Assembly: GCF_900312675.1 (NCBI RefSeq)
Contig: NZ_OMPC01000001.1
Span: 161,140-225,139, forward strand
From: Aliivibrio sp. EL58
Lineage (GTDB): Bacteria > Pseudomonadota > Gammaproteobacteria > Enterobacterales > Vibrionaceae
Length of the DNA stretch: 64,000 nucleotides
Direction: 5' to 3'
The first letter of the stretch is position 1, and every line of letters begins with the position of its first letter. Of this stretch, positions 7,466-17,010 are shown piece after piece. The position numbers and the translations under genes are program-made. Below the pieces are notes generated by a model. It made no database searches, was not told the origin of the DNA, and worked only from the letters and a program-made list of their open reading frames with translations.

Positions 7466-8371
7466 CTAAACCTGTTCGGCTGCGATAATTAATTGTCGCA
7501 GCCATTGATTCGCTTTATTGTTTTCAACCTTAGTAGCCCAAAGCATATGGATTTTTGTTGCCCGAACAGGAAAAGGAACATCCAATAGTTGTAACCCAAA
7601 ACTCTCTTTATACTGGGAAATCAAACGAACCGAATTAATACCAATAAAGTCCGATTGAGCAACACATGCCATCATTCCCATCATAGAAGTATGCTCACTG
7701 CCCATTTTGCGATTTGGCAGTGCTTCCTCAGCTAAGTAATCTGTTATCGTCTGCTTAAAGCGGCGGATATTTAGAAAGGCATGATCTTCTTCAAAAAAAC
7801 TATCTCGAGTAATACTTCCAACTATTCTTGGATGCCCGCATCGTGCAATGCAACAGATTTTATCTTCTGACACCACTAGGCTTCTCAATGATGATTGTCT
7901 TGGTTTCATCACATCTAATACCAAATCCACTTTCTCTAACATCAAAGCATCAATAATATCGTTTTCATTACTCGGTAGCTCTCTTAAAGTAACAGTAATG
8001 TCACTCTCTTTAAGCAGCGCTTTTAATCTTATTTGCAATTGAGGGATTACAGACTCTAGTGCATAAATAGAAAAGGTTAGTTTCGATGTTTTAGGATCAA
8101 ATTCCTCACCTTCTTCTCCTACGTTTGCTAAAACCATAACTGATGGCTCTACTTGCTTAAACAGGTTCTCCCCATAATTCGTCATCTCAATGCCACGGCC
8201 CGAGCGAGCGAACAACTCACTGCCTAAAGAGGCTTTTAAACGACGAATAGCATTACTGACTGACGACTGAGTTAAATCAAGCTCTTCTGCCGCTTTAGTG
8301 AATGAACCGGTTTGACACACAGAAACAAAAACTCGTAATAAATTCATATCGAAATCTTTTTGTTTTGGCAC
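7466..8371 (-). CDS. LysR-family transcriptional regulator
   Basis: A 301-residue LTTR: winged helix-turn-helix at about residues 9-68 (GSFTKAAEELDLTQSSVSNAIRRLK), then a periplasmic-binding-like effector domain from about 95. The start is GTG, with GAGG eight bases upstream. It is divergent from the alkylsulfatase gene with 192 bp between, the usual layout for an LTTR controlling its neighbour; a sulfate-ester or fatty-alcohol inducer is a guess. Confidence 0.92.
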   Translation of the reverse strand: MPKQKDFDMNLLRVFVSVCQTGSFTKAAEELDLTQSSVSNAIRRLKASLGSELFARSGRGIEMTNYGENLFKQVEPSVMVLANVGEEGEEFDPKTSKLTFSIYALESVIPQLQIRLKALLKESDITVTLRELPSNENDIIDALMLEKVDLVLDVMKPRQSSLRSLVVSEDKICCIARCGHPRIVGSITRDSFFEEDHAFLNIRRFKQTITDYLAEEALPNRKMGSEHTSMMGMMACVAQSDFIGINSVRLISQYKESFGLQLLDVPFPVRATKIHMLWATKVENNKANQWLRQLIIAAEQV

Positions 8372-8410
8372 TATTCATTCCTCTCTGTTTTTACTCATTA
8401 AAAACCCATT

Positions 8411-8429
8411 ACATTTATATTGTAAATGT
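8411..8429. promoter_or_regulatory. LysR-type palindrome in the divergent promoter
   Basis: ACATTTA-TATTG-TAAATGT is a perfect 7+5+7 palindrome containing a T-N11-A LysR box. It lies 40 bp before the regulator's start and 135 bp before the alkylsulfatase, so it is the best candidate operator. Confidence 0.55.
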
Positions 8430-8563
8430 TAAGTATACAATTTTCTCTATTTTTAAAATGTATATAGATCACTAATATTGGTTTCAGCACTGAGGCAAAT
8501 CGCGAAGTTAAAGCCTCACACAACTTTATTATTCAGTTCTAATTTACTTAAACCGGTGGATTT

Positions 8564-10615
8564 ATGAAAAAGACTATTTTAGCTATTGTTATCTCATCAA
8601 TATCTTTAAGCTCTATCGCTGCGGATCACGACCATGAACACTTTAGTGAAATTGGTAAACAAGGCGGCAAACCAGCAACCAAAACAACTATTGAGAAAAA
8701 TGACGCTTTCGCAAAAACATTAAACTTTTCTGATACTCGTGCTTTTGAAAATAATAACAAAGGTCTGATTGCTTCATTCGATAAAAAGACCGGTGACATT
8801 ATCCGTAATAGCTTTGACTTTATCGACCCATCTGTAGCTAACGCTGATAATGCACCTGATTCAGTAAACCCATCGCTATGGCGTCAAGCAGTATTAAACC
8901 AAGCAGCTGAAGGTTTATACGAAGTCGTTCCAGGGAAAATCTATCAAGTTCGTGGTACAGACTTAGCTTCAATCTCTTTCATTCGTAGTGATAATGGGTG
9001 GATTGCCTACGACGTATTACTAACACGTGAATCAGCAAGCCAATCATTAAAATTCTTCCAAGAAAATGTTCCTGAAGGTGGTGACTTACCTGTTGTCGCT
9101 ATGATCTATTCTCACTCACATGCCGATCACTTTGGTGGTTCAGCAGCGATTAAAGAAGCCTTCCCTGATGTAAAAGTATACGGCTCAAAATACATCACAA
9201 AAGAGATTGTTGATGAAAACGTATTAGCTGGCAATGCCATGTCTCGCCGTACTGCTTACCAATACGGTGCAACGCTTAATCGTCACGAACACGGCATTGT
9301 TGATGCGGCGTTAGCGAAAGGCTTATCAAAAGGCGCAATTACTTATGTACTACCTGATTACGAGCTAAACCATAACGAAGAAATTGAAACACTAAACATT
9401 GATGGTTTAGAAATGCAATTCATGGATGCCTCTGGCACAGAAGCGGCGTCAGAAATGGTGACTTACATCCCAAGCATGAAGGCACTATGGACGGGGGAAT
9501 TAACTTATCAAGGAATGCACAATCTTTATACACTGCGCGGTGCCAAAGTTCGTGATGGTTTAAAGTGGTCTAAAAAAATCAATGAAATGCTAATGACGTG
9601 GGGCTCAACAACTGACGTGCTATTTGCTTCTCACTCAGCACCAGTATGGGGAACCGAAGAAATCTCTGATTACCTAAAAATGCAACGAGATGCTTATGGC
9701 TTTACACACAACCAAACGCTTCGCTTGGCAAATGACGGTGTCGTTCTGCAAGACATGGGAGATGAGATTTACACGGTAATGCCAGAGAGTATTCAAAAAA
9801 CGTGGCACACCAATGGTTACCACGGTACTTATTCTCACAATGCTCGTGCCGTTTACAATATGTACTTAGGCTATTTTGACATGAACCCTGCGAACTTAAA
9901 CCCACTACCAGTAAAACCTGAATCTGCAAAATTTGTAGAATACATGGGTGGCAGTGAGTTAATTTTAGAGAAAGCAGAGGCTGATTTTGAAAAAGGCGAA
10001 TACCGCTTCATTGCAACGGCTCTAAACAAGGTAATTCAGGTTGAACCTAAAAACGTAGAAGCTCGAAAATTACTGGCTGATACTTATGAGCAACTAGGTT
10101 ATCAAGCTGAGGGCGCAGGTTGGAGAAACATCTATCTTACTGGTGCTCAAGAATTACGTGTAGGTACATTACCAGGCGCACCGAAAACTGCATCACCTGA
10201 TGTACTTGCAAACATGACGATTGAAAACCTATTGGATTATTTAGCAGTACGTGTTGATTCAATGAAAGCTCAACACACACCGTTCACATTAAATGTTGTC
10301 ATTCCTGATGAGAAAGAAACGTATTTTGTGGAAATGTCTAACGGCAATTTAAATAACATTTTAGTTGATAAAGAAGTGAAAGCTGACGCGACACTATTAA
10401 TCAACCGTTCTGATGTTTCTAAGATCTTGCTGCAACAAATGACACTCGCCACATTGCTAGAAAACGGAAGTGCTGGAATTAAGGGTGACAAGTCAGTCCT
10501 ACAAAAACTGACTGACTCACTAACCAATGCTGATGCTAAATTTGAAATTGTTCCTCGCCCAGCAAAAGGCGAAGAAGTTGATGCTGAGTTATATGAAACC
10601 GCTCATAAGCATTAA
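8564..10615 (+). CDS. Secreted linear alkylsulfatase (SdsA1/YjcS-like)
   Basis: A 683-residue metallo-beta-lactamase-fold enzyme with signal peptide (1-20). The zinc motif is HSHADH (H184, H186, D188, H189) followed by FGG. A helical dimerisation/TPR-like segment follows (about 465-525) and an SCP2-like lipid-binding domain forms the end (about 560-680), the three-domain plan of SdsA1 and YjcS. Such enzymes hydrolyse primary alkyl sulfates such as dodecyl sulfate to alcohol and sulfate. Length agrees with the family (about 660). It is likely regulated by the divergent LysR protein and ends in a strong terminator. Confidence 0.93.
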   Translation: MKKTILAIVISSISLSSIAADHDHEHFSEIGKQGGKPATKTTIEKNDAFAKTLNFSDTRAFENNNKGLIASFDKKTGDIIRNSFDFIDPSVANADNAPDSVNPSLWRQAVLNQAAEGLYEVVPGKIYQVRGTDLASISFIRSDNGWIAYDVLLTRESASQSLKFFQENVPEGGDLPVVAMIYSHSHADHFGGSAAIKEAFPDVKVYGSKYITKEIVDENVLAGNAMSRRTAYQYGATLNRHEHGIVDAALAKGLSKGAITYVLPDYELNHNEEIETLNIDGLEMQFMDASGTEAASEMVTYIPSMKALWTGELTYQGMHNLYTLRGAKVRDGLKWSKKINEMLMTWGSTTDVLFASHSAPVWGTEEISDYLKMQRDAYGFTHNQTLRLANDGVVLQDMGDEIYTVMPESIQKTWHTNGYHGTYSHNARAVYNMYLGYFDMNPANLNPLPVKPESAKFVEYMGGSELILEKAEADFEKGEYRFIATALNKVIQVEPKNVEARKLLADTYEQLGYQAEGAGWRNIYLTGAQELRVGTLPGAPKTASPDVLANMTIENLLDYLAVRVDSMKAQHTPFTLNVVIPDEKETYFVEMSNGNLNNILVDKEVKADATLLINRSDVSKILLQQMTLATLLENGSAGIKGDKSVLQKLTDSLTNADAKFEIVPRPAKGEEVDAELYETAHKH

Positions 10616-10644
10616 TTCATTCAACCTTTTCAAATAAAGTAACT

Positions 10645-10680
10645 AACCGCCGATGATAAATAGCATCGGCGGTTTCTTTT
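10645..10680 (+). terminator. Alkylsulfatase terminator
   Basis: AACCGCCGATG pairs with CATCGGCGGTT, then TCTTTTC. Confidence 0.88.
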
Positions 10681-10759
10681 CTTCTTTCAAACGAACCAAA
10701 AATATCACCTATACTAGAAATATGGATAAGTGATATTACATCTATTTTAGAGGCTTCTT

Positions 10760-11134
10760 ATGAATAAATTTCTTATAAAAATCATATTTCTAACTTCAAG
10801 CTTATTCTTTTTAGGCTGTGCCAAAACAACAACAGTAACAAACCAAAACGAAGTCACGTCTCATTCTGTTGAGGTATTTTATAGCCCTCCAACAGAAAGA
10901 ACCTATACCGAATTAGGAATGATCAATACTCAAACAGGACAAACTATCTTTCATGACAGAAGTAATGAAGGCATGGTGAAAAAACTGCAAGATGAAGCCG
11001 AAAAACTAGGCGCAGATGCCATTATTGTTAGAGCATCAAAAGAAGGCACATGGGGAGTTAAAGGTGGAGGAACTACAGGCTTCGAACGTGGTAACGCTGA
11101 AGCCATTGCAATTAAGTTTACTGACAACAAGTAA
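10760..11134 (+). CDS. Small lipoprotein of unknown function
   Basis: A 124-residue protein with lipobox FFLGC (Cys20). The mature part ends in a small alpha/beta domain with KLQDEAEKLGADAIIV, reminiscent of the YbjQ/RcsF-type fold where a helix is followed by a GADAI/V strand; this likeness is a guess. It has only the N-terminal Cys, so it is not a disulfide-bonded RcsF. It sits alone, converging on the DUF808 gene with 2 bp between stops. Confidence 0.75.
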   Translation: MNKFLIKIIFLTSSLFFLGCAKTTTVTNQNEVTSHSVEVFYSPPTERTYTELGMINTQTGQTIFHDRSNEGMVKKLQDEAEKLGADAIIVRASKEGTWGVKGGGTTGFERGNAEAIAIKFTDNK

Positions 11135-11136
11135 AA

Positions 11137-12045
11137 TTATTGAGATTTAATCTTCTGATAAGTGCTAATAACAGCAAGAAGAATAAAGCCACTTAGTAAC
11201 CCTATAATCCCATTACCAATCGTTAAATAGGTCGCAGCAACATAAGGAATACTAGGAAGTAAACTCACTACACTTTCTAGTGCATGGTGAACAAATGGAA
11301 GGCTGTGAACGACAATGCCACCACCGACTAAAAACATAGCGATGGTACCGACAACAGTTAAGAACTTCATTAACTTTGGTGCCATTGCCACTAAACCATT
11401 ACCAATAGAACTTAAAATTCCCTCGCCTTTACTTTTACGCTGTAGATAAAATCCTAAGTCATCCATTTTTACGATACCAGCCACAAGGCCATATACACCA
11501 ATGGTCATCAGTACTGCGATTAAGCTCATTACCAATACTTGAGTAATAAATGGGTGCCCTTGAACCGTTCCTAGTGCAATGACAATGATCTCAGCAGACA
11601 AAATAAAATCGGTACGAATCGCCCCTTTTATCTTCTTCTGCTCATAATCTTCAATGTCTTCTGGATTGGTTTGCGTCTCTTTTTCATGGTCTTCGTTTGC
11701 ATCATGCTGGTGAAAGAATTTCTCATGGATTTTCTCAGCACCTTCAAAACAGAGGAACAAGCCACCAATGAGTAATAATGGAGTGATCAACCAAGGTGCA
11801 ATTGAACTAATCAGCAAGGCAGCCGGAACTAAAATTAGCTTATTTTTGAATGAGCCTTTTGCAACGCCCCATACAACAGGGATCTCTCGTTCCGCCCTAA
11901 CGCCTGACACTTGCTGTGCGTTAAGCGCTAAATCATCACCCAATACACCCGCGGTTTTCTTTGCCGCCACTTTTGACATTAACGCAACATCATCAAGTAC
12001 CGATGCAATATCATCTAATAGTGTTAATAAACTTAACCCTGCCAT
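11137..12045 (-). CDS. yedI: DUF808 (YedI-like) inner-membrane protein
   Basis: Starts at MAGLSLLTLLDDIA, the typical N-terminus of YedI; AAAGGA lies seven bases upstream, so the 21-residue longer frame is not used. The 302-residue protein closely matches YedI length (about 305). It has about six transmembrane helices and a charged loop rich in His/Asp/Glu (HQHDANEDHEKE, about 130-141 from this start). Function unknown; the family has no proven substrate. Confidence 0.9.
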   Translation of the reverse strand: MAGLSLLTLLDDIASVLDDVALMSKVAAKKTAGVLGDDLALNAQQVSGVRAEREIPVVWGVAKGSFKNKLILVPAALLISSIAPWLITPLLLIGGLFLCFEGAEKIHEKFFHQHDANEDHEKETQTNPEDIEDYEQKKIKGAIRTDFILSAEIIVIALGTVQGHPFITQVLVMSLIAVLMTIGVYGLVAGIVKMDDLGFYLQRKSKGEGILSSIGNGLVAMAPKLMKFLTVVGTIAMFLVGGGIVVHSLPFVHHALESVVSLLPSIPYVAATYLTIGNGIIGLLSGFILLAVISTYQKIKSQ

Positions 12046-12138
12046 TTTGTTTCCTTTTAATTCTTTTGAGTTCTCATTAAATAGTAAGCCGAATTTATCA
12101 ATTGTCATGGCTTATTTTTTAGATAGTACATAAAAACA

Positions 12139-12176
12139 AAAAACCACAGACTCAATTAGATCCTGTGGTTTTTAGG
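12139..12176 (-). terminator. Terminator of the DUF5666-like lipoprotein gene
   Basis: On the minus strand AAAAACCACAG pairs with CTGTGGTTTTT, followed by TTGTTTTTATG. It separates the lipoprotein gene from the DUF808 gene. Confidence 0.82.
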
Positions 12177-12187
12177 ATAACTACAAA

Positions 12188-13090
12188 TTAATCGTTATCT
12201 AGTTCAATTTCTGTTGCTTCTAACACGCCATTTTTATTGATTAAATCAACTTCTACTTTTGCATTTAGTGCCAATATGCTGTTATCACTCGTGACATCTT
12301 CACCATTTTTATCTTCTTTAAAGAACTGAGTATTTTCAGTGATTGTTACTTTTGTTCTACCATTCAATATCATTAATGTTTTTTCAGGATTAAGAGCTGT
12401 GATATGCCCTTCTACTTCTGCATTAGAAAAGTCAGATACGTCTTCTACATCAACATCAATAGCTATGAATTTATTTGCACTATATGTACCTTCGACTTCA
12501 ACCCACACGCCATTGCTTAATTCATTTACATCATCGTAATCTTTAGACTCAACAAATGTAGAGGTCAATTTGAACGTATTGTTTGCTCGATCAAAATCTG
12601 ACACAACACCTTCATGCACATCATTAGGTAAAAAATCAGCGTTATAAATTGCTGTAATTACCCATTCTTTTGAGTCGTTAAGGTAACCAAATAACATAGC
12701 TCTTTGGTCAGCCAATATATTCTGCTTTGCTGCTAAATCAGCATGTTTAAATGTTTGCCCATTAATTGTAATATCAGCACTAGTAACGTGTGATACTTTG
12801 CCTACAACTACTGGCTCCAACTCAACTTCGTAAGCCGTACCATTATCATACTCAACTTCAACCTGCATTCCTTTATCAAGCTCAATGAAGTTAACTGGCA
12901 TATCATTTAGTTTAATTTCAGCATGACTTACATTTAATGACTTCGAGCCTACTGTCATCGAATCATTGCTTTGATCAACCGACTCAATTGCACCAATGTA
13001 TGAGCTTGACACACGGCTATCACTTGAATCATCCGAGCCACAGCCCGATAGCATTGCAGTTCCTAATAATAAAACAGCGACTTTTTTCAT
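12188..13090 (-). CDS. DUF5666-like repeat lipoprotein
   Basis: A 300-residue lipoprotein (lipobox LSGC, Cys17). The mature chain is a series of about four to five beta-rich modules, each with a G-x-I/V...V.......F/I.....V pattern (IGAIESVDQSNDSM, VGKVSHVTSADITI, EGVVSDFDRANNTF, EGHITALNPEKTLM), the look of DUF5666/OB-like repeats. Strongly acidic. It is divergent from a two-component operon, 82 bp away, so it may be a target or sensor accessory of that system. Function unknown. Confidence 0.8.
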   Translation of the reverse strand: MKKVAVLLLGTAMLSGCGSDDSSDSRVSSSYIGAIESVDQSNDSMTVGSKSLNVSHAEIKLNDMPVNFIELDKGMQVEVEYDNGTAYEVELEPVVVGKVSHVTSADITINGQTFKHADLAAKQNILADQRAMLFGYLNDSKEWVITAIYNADFLPNDVHEGVVSDFDRANNTFKLTSTFVESKDYDDVNELSNGVWVEVEGTYSANKFIAIDVDVEDVSDFSNAEVEGHITALNPEKTLMILNGRTKVTITENTQFFKEDKNGEDVTSDNSILALNAKVEVDLINKNGVLEATEIELDND

Positions 13091-13172
13091 TTTTTAACCT
13101 AATTATTATAAATTATGTACTTTATGAGAGTACTATAATGATTAGTATGTGAAGGATTCGTGAAGAGATAAA

Positions 13173-13838
13173 ATGAAAGTATTAATTGTTGAAGATAACC
13201 ACCACGTTGCTGAAACTATTGCTGATTACCTTGAATTAGTCGGTATCGATATTGATTGCGCCTACCATGGTGTTGCAGCAATAGAAATCCTAAAAAAAGA
13301 GAGCTTCGATGTCATCGTAATGGATATCATGATGCCTAAACTGGATGGTATAAGCACAGTAGAAGCACTGCGTAGTGAGCATGCTTGCAGTACCCCTATT
13401 CTTTTCTTAACCGCAAAAGATACATTAGAAGATAAAATTCATGCCTTTGAAGTTGGCGGAGATGATTACCTTGTAAAACCATTTGCAATGGAAGAGCTGC
13501 ATATGCGTTTACTTGCTTTATCCAATCGCGGTCGACGCACTGATATCGGAAAATTGACGTTTGAAGATATGGAAATGGACATCAAAGCCGGTACTCTATA
13601 TCGGCAGGAAAAACTTATTAAATTAGCACCAATTCAGCTAAAAATCATTGCATTATTAATGAAAAAAGCGCCTGATATTGTCAGTAAAACTGAACTTGTA
13701 GAGCACATTTGGGGGGATGATTCTCCATCAAGTGATGCATTAAGAAGTCATTTATATACAATTCGAAATGCCATTGATAAAGGCTTTGATACACCACGAC
13801 TAGAGACCATTCATGGAAAAGGCTACCGACTTAAATAA
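13173..13838 (+). CDS. OmpR-family response regulator
   Basis: 221 residues: receiver domain (about 1-118) with acidic pocket E7/D8, phosphoacceptor D51 (VMDIMMPKLDG) and the conserved Lys in VKPF, then a winged-helix DNA-binding domain (about 125-221). Forms an operon with the following kinase gene, whose start lies inside this gene's last codons. No specific target can be read from sequence; the divergent lipoprotein gene is the obvious candidate. Confidence 0.93.
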   Translation: MKVLIVEDNHHVAETIADYLELVGIDIDCAYHGVAAIEILKKESFDVIVMDIMMPKLDGISTVEALRSEHACSTPILFLTAKDTLEDKIHAFEVGGDDYLVKPFAMEELHMRLLALSNRGRRTDIGKLTFEDMEMDIKAGTLYRQEKLIKLAPIQLKIIALLMKKAPDIVSKTELVEHIWGDDSPSSDALRSHLYTIRNAIDKGFDTPRLETIHGKGYRLK

Positions 13839-15072
13839 TCGCTCACATCAACCGAGCTTTTTTAAAAAAATCCGTTGGACATTTGCCGTCCTTACCTTTT
13901 TGATGTTCGGACTCTTTTGGGCGGTTATTTATATCGCAGAAGATCAATTAGAAATCATTAGCCTACACCACTGGTTAGATACCGAAGCCACCCAATACAC
14001 CAGAAAATATACTCAATTAGGTAAAGATACCCCACTGCCTAATGAAGAAGAGTTTTCTACGTATTGGAGTGAAAGAGAACATCCGCTTTGGCTTAACAAC
14101 TACAAAAAAACTGGGTTATACGAGCAACTGCTAGGTACAGAAGATAAGCACTTTATTGTCATCGACCACCCTTCTGGTGATGGACTGCTTTATATTCTCT
14201 TTCAAGATGATGCCGATGATTACCTAGATGAGTATGAAGCCAACTTGCATTACATTACTGTAGGTCTAGGTATTCTTACGACTATTTTAATGGTTTTATA
14301 CGGGGTATATTTTGTTCGTAGTATTTCAATCCCTCTGCGCCATATTCAACATAAAGTTGATTTAATGTCGCCTGAGCACTCTGACTTTACTATTGATACT
14401 AAATACCAAGAAACCCAAGATATTGAACGCTCATTACTAAAAAGTAAGCATCATATTGCTCAATTTTTTACTCGTGAAAAAGAGTTTAGTCGCTTCGCTT
14501 CTCATGAATTACGAACACCAATAATGATTATTAGCGGCTCAGCCGATCTACTTGCTAAAGTACCAGATCAACCTAGAGTCGCGCTCAAAGCAATTAATCG
14601 GCTACATCAAGCAAGTGAAGAGATGACGCTGCTTACTGAAACTTTTTTACTATTGGGTAAACAAGAAATAGAAGCTCATCATTTTCATCACTATCAAATA
14701 GAAGAGATCTTGCAGACTCAACTTAACCATTTAGAACCTCTATTTGCCAAACAAGAAATGGGCGCTCAACTAAGAATAGTTCAAGGTGAACCTTGCCTTG
14801 CTCCGAGCAGTTTTATAACGGTTGTGATCAATAACCTAATAAAAAATGCCTTTAGCTACAGCGTGGGCGACATTCAAATAAGCCTAGATAAAAACCAGCT
14901 GTGTATAATCAACTGTCATGATGGTAATGATACTTATAATGCTGGCTATGGTTGCGGGTTGGTGATTGTTGAGCGCATTTGTGAACGCATGGCTTGGGAA
15001 TTTAATATTCAAAAAACTGAGAAAGACTTTATTACCACAGTCACCTTCAAATCCTATGAACTTTCAGAATAA
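13813..15072 (+). CDS. Sensor histidine kinase
   Basis: 419 residues: two transmembrane helices (about 21-42 and 147-168) bracketing a roughly 105-residue periplasmic domain, HAMP-like linker, HisKA with phosphoacceptor H231 (FASHELRTPI), and HATPase with N box NNLIKNAF and G box GYGCGLVIVE. The F box and first G box are short, giving a compact ATPase domain. The ATG overlaps the regulator gene by 26 bp, implying translational coupling. The periplasmic domain matches no family I recognise. Confidence 0.9.
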   Translation: MEKATDLNNRSHQPSFFKKIRWTFAVLTFLMFGLFWAVIYIAEDQLEIISLHHWLDTEATQYTRKYTQLGKDTPLPNEEEFSTYWSEREHPLWLNNYKKTGLYEQLLGTEDKHFIVIDHPSGDGLLYILFQDDADDYLDEYEANLHYITVGLGILTTILMVLYGVYFVRSISIPLRHIQHKVDLMSPEHSDFTIDTKYQETQDIERSLLKSKHHIAQFFTREKEFSRFASHELRTPIMIISGSADLLAKVPDQPRVALKAINRLHQASEEMTLLTETFLLLGKQEIEAHHFHHYQIEEILQTQLNHLEPLFAKQEMGAQLRIVQGEPCLAPSSFITVVINNLIKNAFSYSVGDIQISLDKNQLCIINCHDGNDTYNAGYGCGLVIVERICERMAWEFNIQKTEKDFITTVTFKSYELSE

Positions 15073-15142
15073 TAATGAGTAGAGAATAGGCAGTAAAATA
15101 AAAGAGAGTTTGATACACTTTACATAAATAACACCACAAAGA

Positions 15143-16315
15143 ATGGATGCCAGCGTGAGTCAAATTAATTCAGTTTCAAATTTATCAAATATCAACGTAT
15201 TCCCTGTAAAATCAATCGCAGGTATTTCACTATCTACTGCTCAGGTTGAAAAGCAAGGCTTACAGTGTGATCGCCGATTCATGGTTGCGTCTTTAGATGG
15301 AAAAATGATTACCGCACGTACTCATCCACAAATGGTCAAAATCAAAGCCATTATTGAACCAGATGGATTAGTTCTATGCTATCCAGGATTGATTGACCTG
15401 CATTTCACCTTTAATGAATTAGAAATGAAAGAGATCGATACAACCGTTTGGAGTGATACTTTTACGGCTTATTCCACCACAGAAGAAGCCAATCAATGGT
15501 TCAGCTCTATTTTAGGAACTGAAGCACAATTGCTATTCTCTGGCGAGCAATCCAATCGTATGCGTGAAAAAATTCAAACCAACGTAAGTTTTGCCGACGG
15601 TTACCCATTGTTGGTGATCAGTGAAGCTTCACTTGCTGAATTAAATAAACGCAGTAGCAGCCATCATACTATGGCTCAATTTCGAACTAACTTAGTCGTT
15701 TCAGGTAATGAAGCCTTTATTGAAGATTCTTGGAAGCGTATTCGTATTGGTGATGTTGAATTTGAAGTCGTTAAGCCTTGCCAACGCTGTATCTTAACCA
15801 CGGTAAATCCAAATACCGCTCAGTATCATCCAAATAAAGAACCGCTAAAAACCTTTTCCACCTTCCGTGCTGACGACTCTGGTAATGTTTACTTTGGTCA
15901 AAACCTCATTGCTAAAAATGAAGGGGCGATTAAAGTCGGTGATAAGATCGAAGTATTGGAAACCAAAGAGAAAGAATATTATAAAGATTCAGGCTCCATT
16001 GCTGTAACTCAGCAAGTAACAGTAGATCCAATAAAAGCAAAAGAAGACACTAAATCAGAAGAGATCACCATCAGCTTAAACGGCAATTTATTCACTGGAA
16101 ACACTGAAGAGCCTTTACTTCAACAAGTTGAGGCGGCAGGACTTAGCATCAATTACAGTTGTCGCTCAGGTTTATGTGGTGCTTGTCGAGTCACTTTAGA
16201 GTCTGGCGATGTTGAACAAGAAGACTCTCCTGCACTAAATCAGCGTCTTAAAGATGCAGGAATGATCCTAGCATGCTGCTCTGTACCTAAAACAGACATT
16301 GAAGTGGTTGATTAA
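15143..16315 (+). CDS. ycbX: YcbX-like MOSC-ferredoxin protein
   Basis: 390 residues: MOSC N-terminal beta-barrel (about 15-130; INVFPVKSIAGIS), MOSC domain (about 140-275) with the molybdenum-cofactor cysteine region KPCQRC, and a C-terminal plant-type [2Fe-2S] ferredoxin (about 305-390) with CRSGLCGAC and a distal Cys in LACC. E. coli YcbX (369 residues) has the same order and reduces N-hydroxylated bases such as 6-hydroxylaminopurine. Monocistronic. Confidence 0.9.
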   Translation: MDASVSQINSVSNLSNINVFPVKSIAGISLSTAQVEKQGLQCDRRFMVASLDGKMITARTHPQMVKIKAIIEPDGLVLCYPGLIDLHFTFNELEMKEIDTTVWSDTFTAYSTTEEANQWFSSILGTEAQLLFSGEQSNRMREKIQTNVSFADGYPLLVISEASLAELNKRSSSHHTMAQFRTNLVVSGNEAFIEDSWKRIRIGDVEFEVVKPCQRCILTTVNPNTAQYHPNKEPLKTFSTFRADDSGNVYFGQNLIAKNEGAIKVGDKIEVLETKEKEYYKDSGSIAVTQQVTVDPIKAKEDTKSEEITISLNGNLFTGNTEEPLLQQVEAAGLSINYSCRSGLCGACRVTLESGDVEQEDSPALNQRLKDAGMILACCSVPKTDIEVVD

Positions 16316-16333
16316 GACTTTCACTCGCAAGCA

Positions 16334-16363
16334 GAGAAAGGCGCTAGGACGATGCCTTTCTCT
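16334..16363 (+). terminator. Hairpin after ycbX
   Basis: GAGAAAGGC pairs with GCCTTTCTC; the tail (TCAGTTAC) is poor in T, so termination is only probable. Confidence 0.4.
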
Positions 16364-16403
16364 CAGTTACAATAGCTATAATTCGTAATCCTAAGAGACC
16401 CAC

Positions 16404-16820
16404 ATGTCAGATCAAGAAGAATTTGAAGTAGAAGCGATTGGCGTTGAAGTAAATGTTCAACCTATCGAACTCTATAAAGTATTAAAAATTGCTAATGTTG
16501 TGAATGGCGGCGGTGAAGCTAAGCACATGATTAGTGAAGGCTATGTAGGTGTGAACGGCGAATTAGAACAACGTAAACGTCGTAAAATGTACGATGGTGA
16601 TGTTATTGAATTCAATGAAGAATATTACGTTGTTATCTGTGATACTCCTGTTGGTGAGCTGCCAGAAATTGAAGAGAAACCTCAATTTATTCCAGTAGAA
16701 CCTGAGTACACAGAGCCAAAGCCTAAAAAAGAGAAAAAAGAAAAGAAGAAGAAGCAGAAACCAGAAATTCCAACAACGATTGATCCAGAAAGCGGACGTC
16801 GTTCAATTAACTTCTTCTAA
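16404..16820 (+). CDS. S4-domain RNA-binding protein (YbcJ-like) with basic tail
   Basis: 138 residues. An S4 domain spans about 18-85 (LYKVLKIANVVNGGGEAKHMISEG..., then VNGELEQRKRRK), the layout of YbcJ, a small ribosome-associated-type RNA-binding protein. Unlike the 70-residue YbcJ, it carries an acidic N-terminal extension and a Pro/Lys-rich C-terminal tail (KKEKKEKKKKQK). Monocistronic with a strong terminator. Confidence 0.82.
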   Translation: MSDQEEFEVEAIGVEVNVQPIELYKVLKIANVVNGGGEAKHMISEGYVGVNGELEQRKRRKMYDGDVIEFNEEYYVVICDTPVGELPEIEEKPQFIPVEPEYTEPKPKKEKKEKKKKQKPEIPTTIDPESGRRSINFF

Positions 16821-16833
16821 TCCAGTTTCAATT

Positions 16834-16866
16834 ATAAGCCCCTTACCCTTAGGGGCTTATTTATTA
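16834..16866 (+). terminator. Terminator of the S4-protein gene
   Basis: ATAAGCCCCT (16834-16843) pairs with AGGGGCTTAT (16851-16860), then a T-rich tail. Confidence 0.85.
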
Positions 16867-17010
16867 TGTCCACTACAAATATTTTATCCTCCTTTCTTAT
16901 TATTACAAATAAGCAAAAGTAATTATTTATTTTGCCTATTATCATTAAATTTGAAATAGCTATACTCTTCCCAACTTAATAACACCTTGACTCTAAATAG
17001 GAATAATAAA

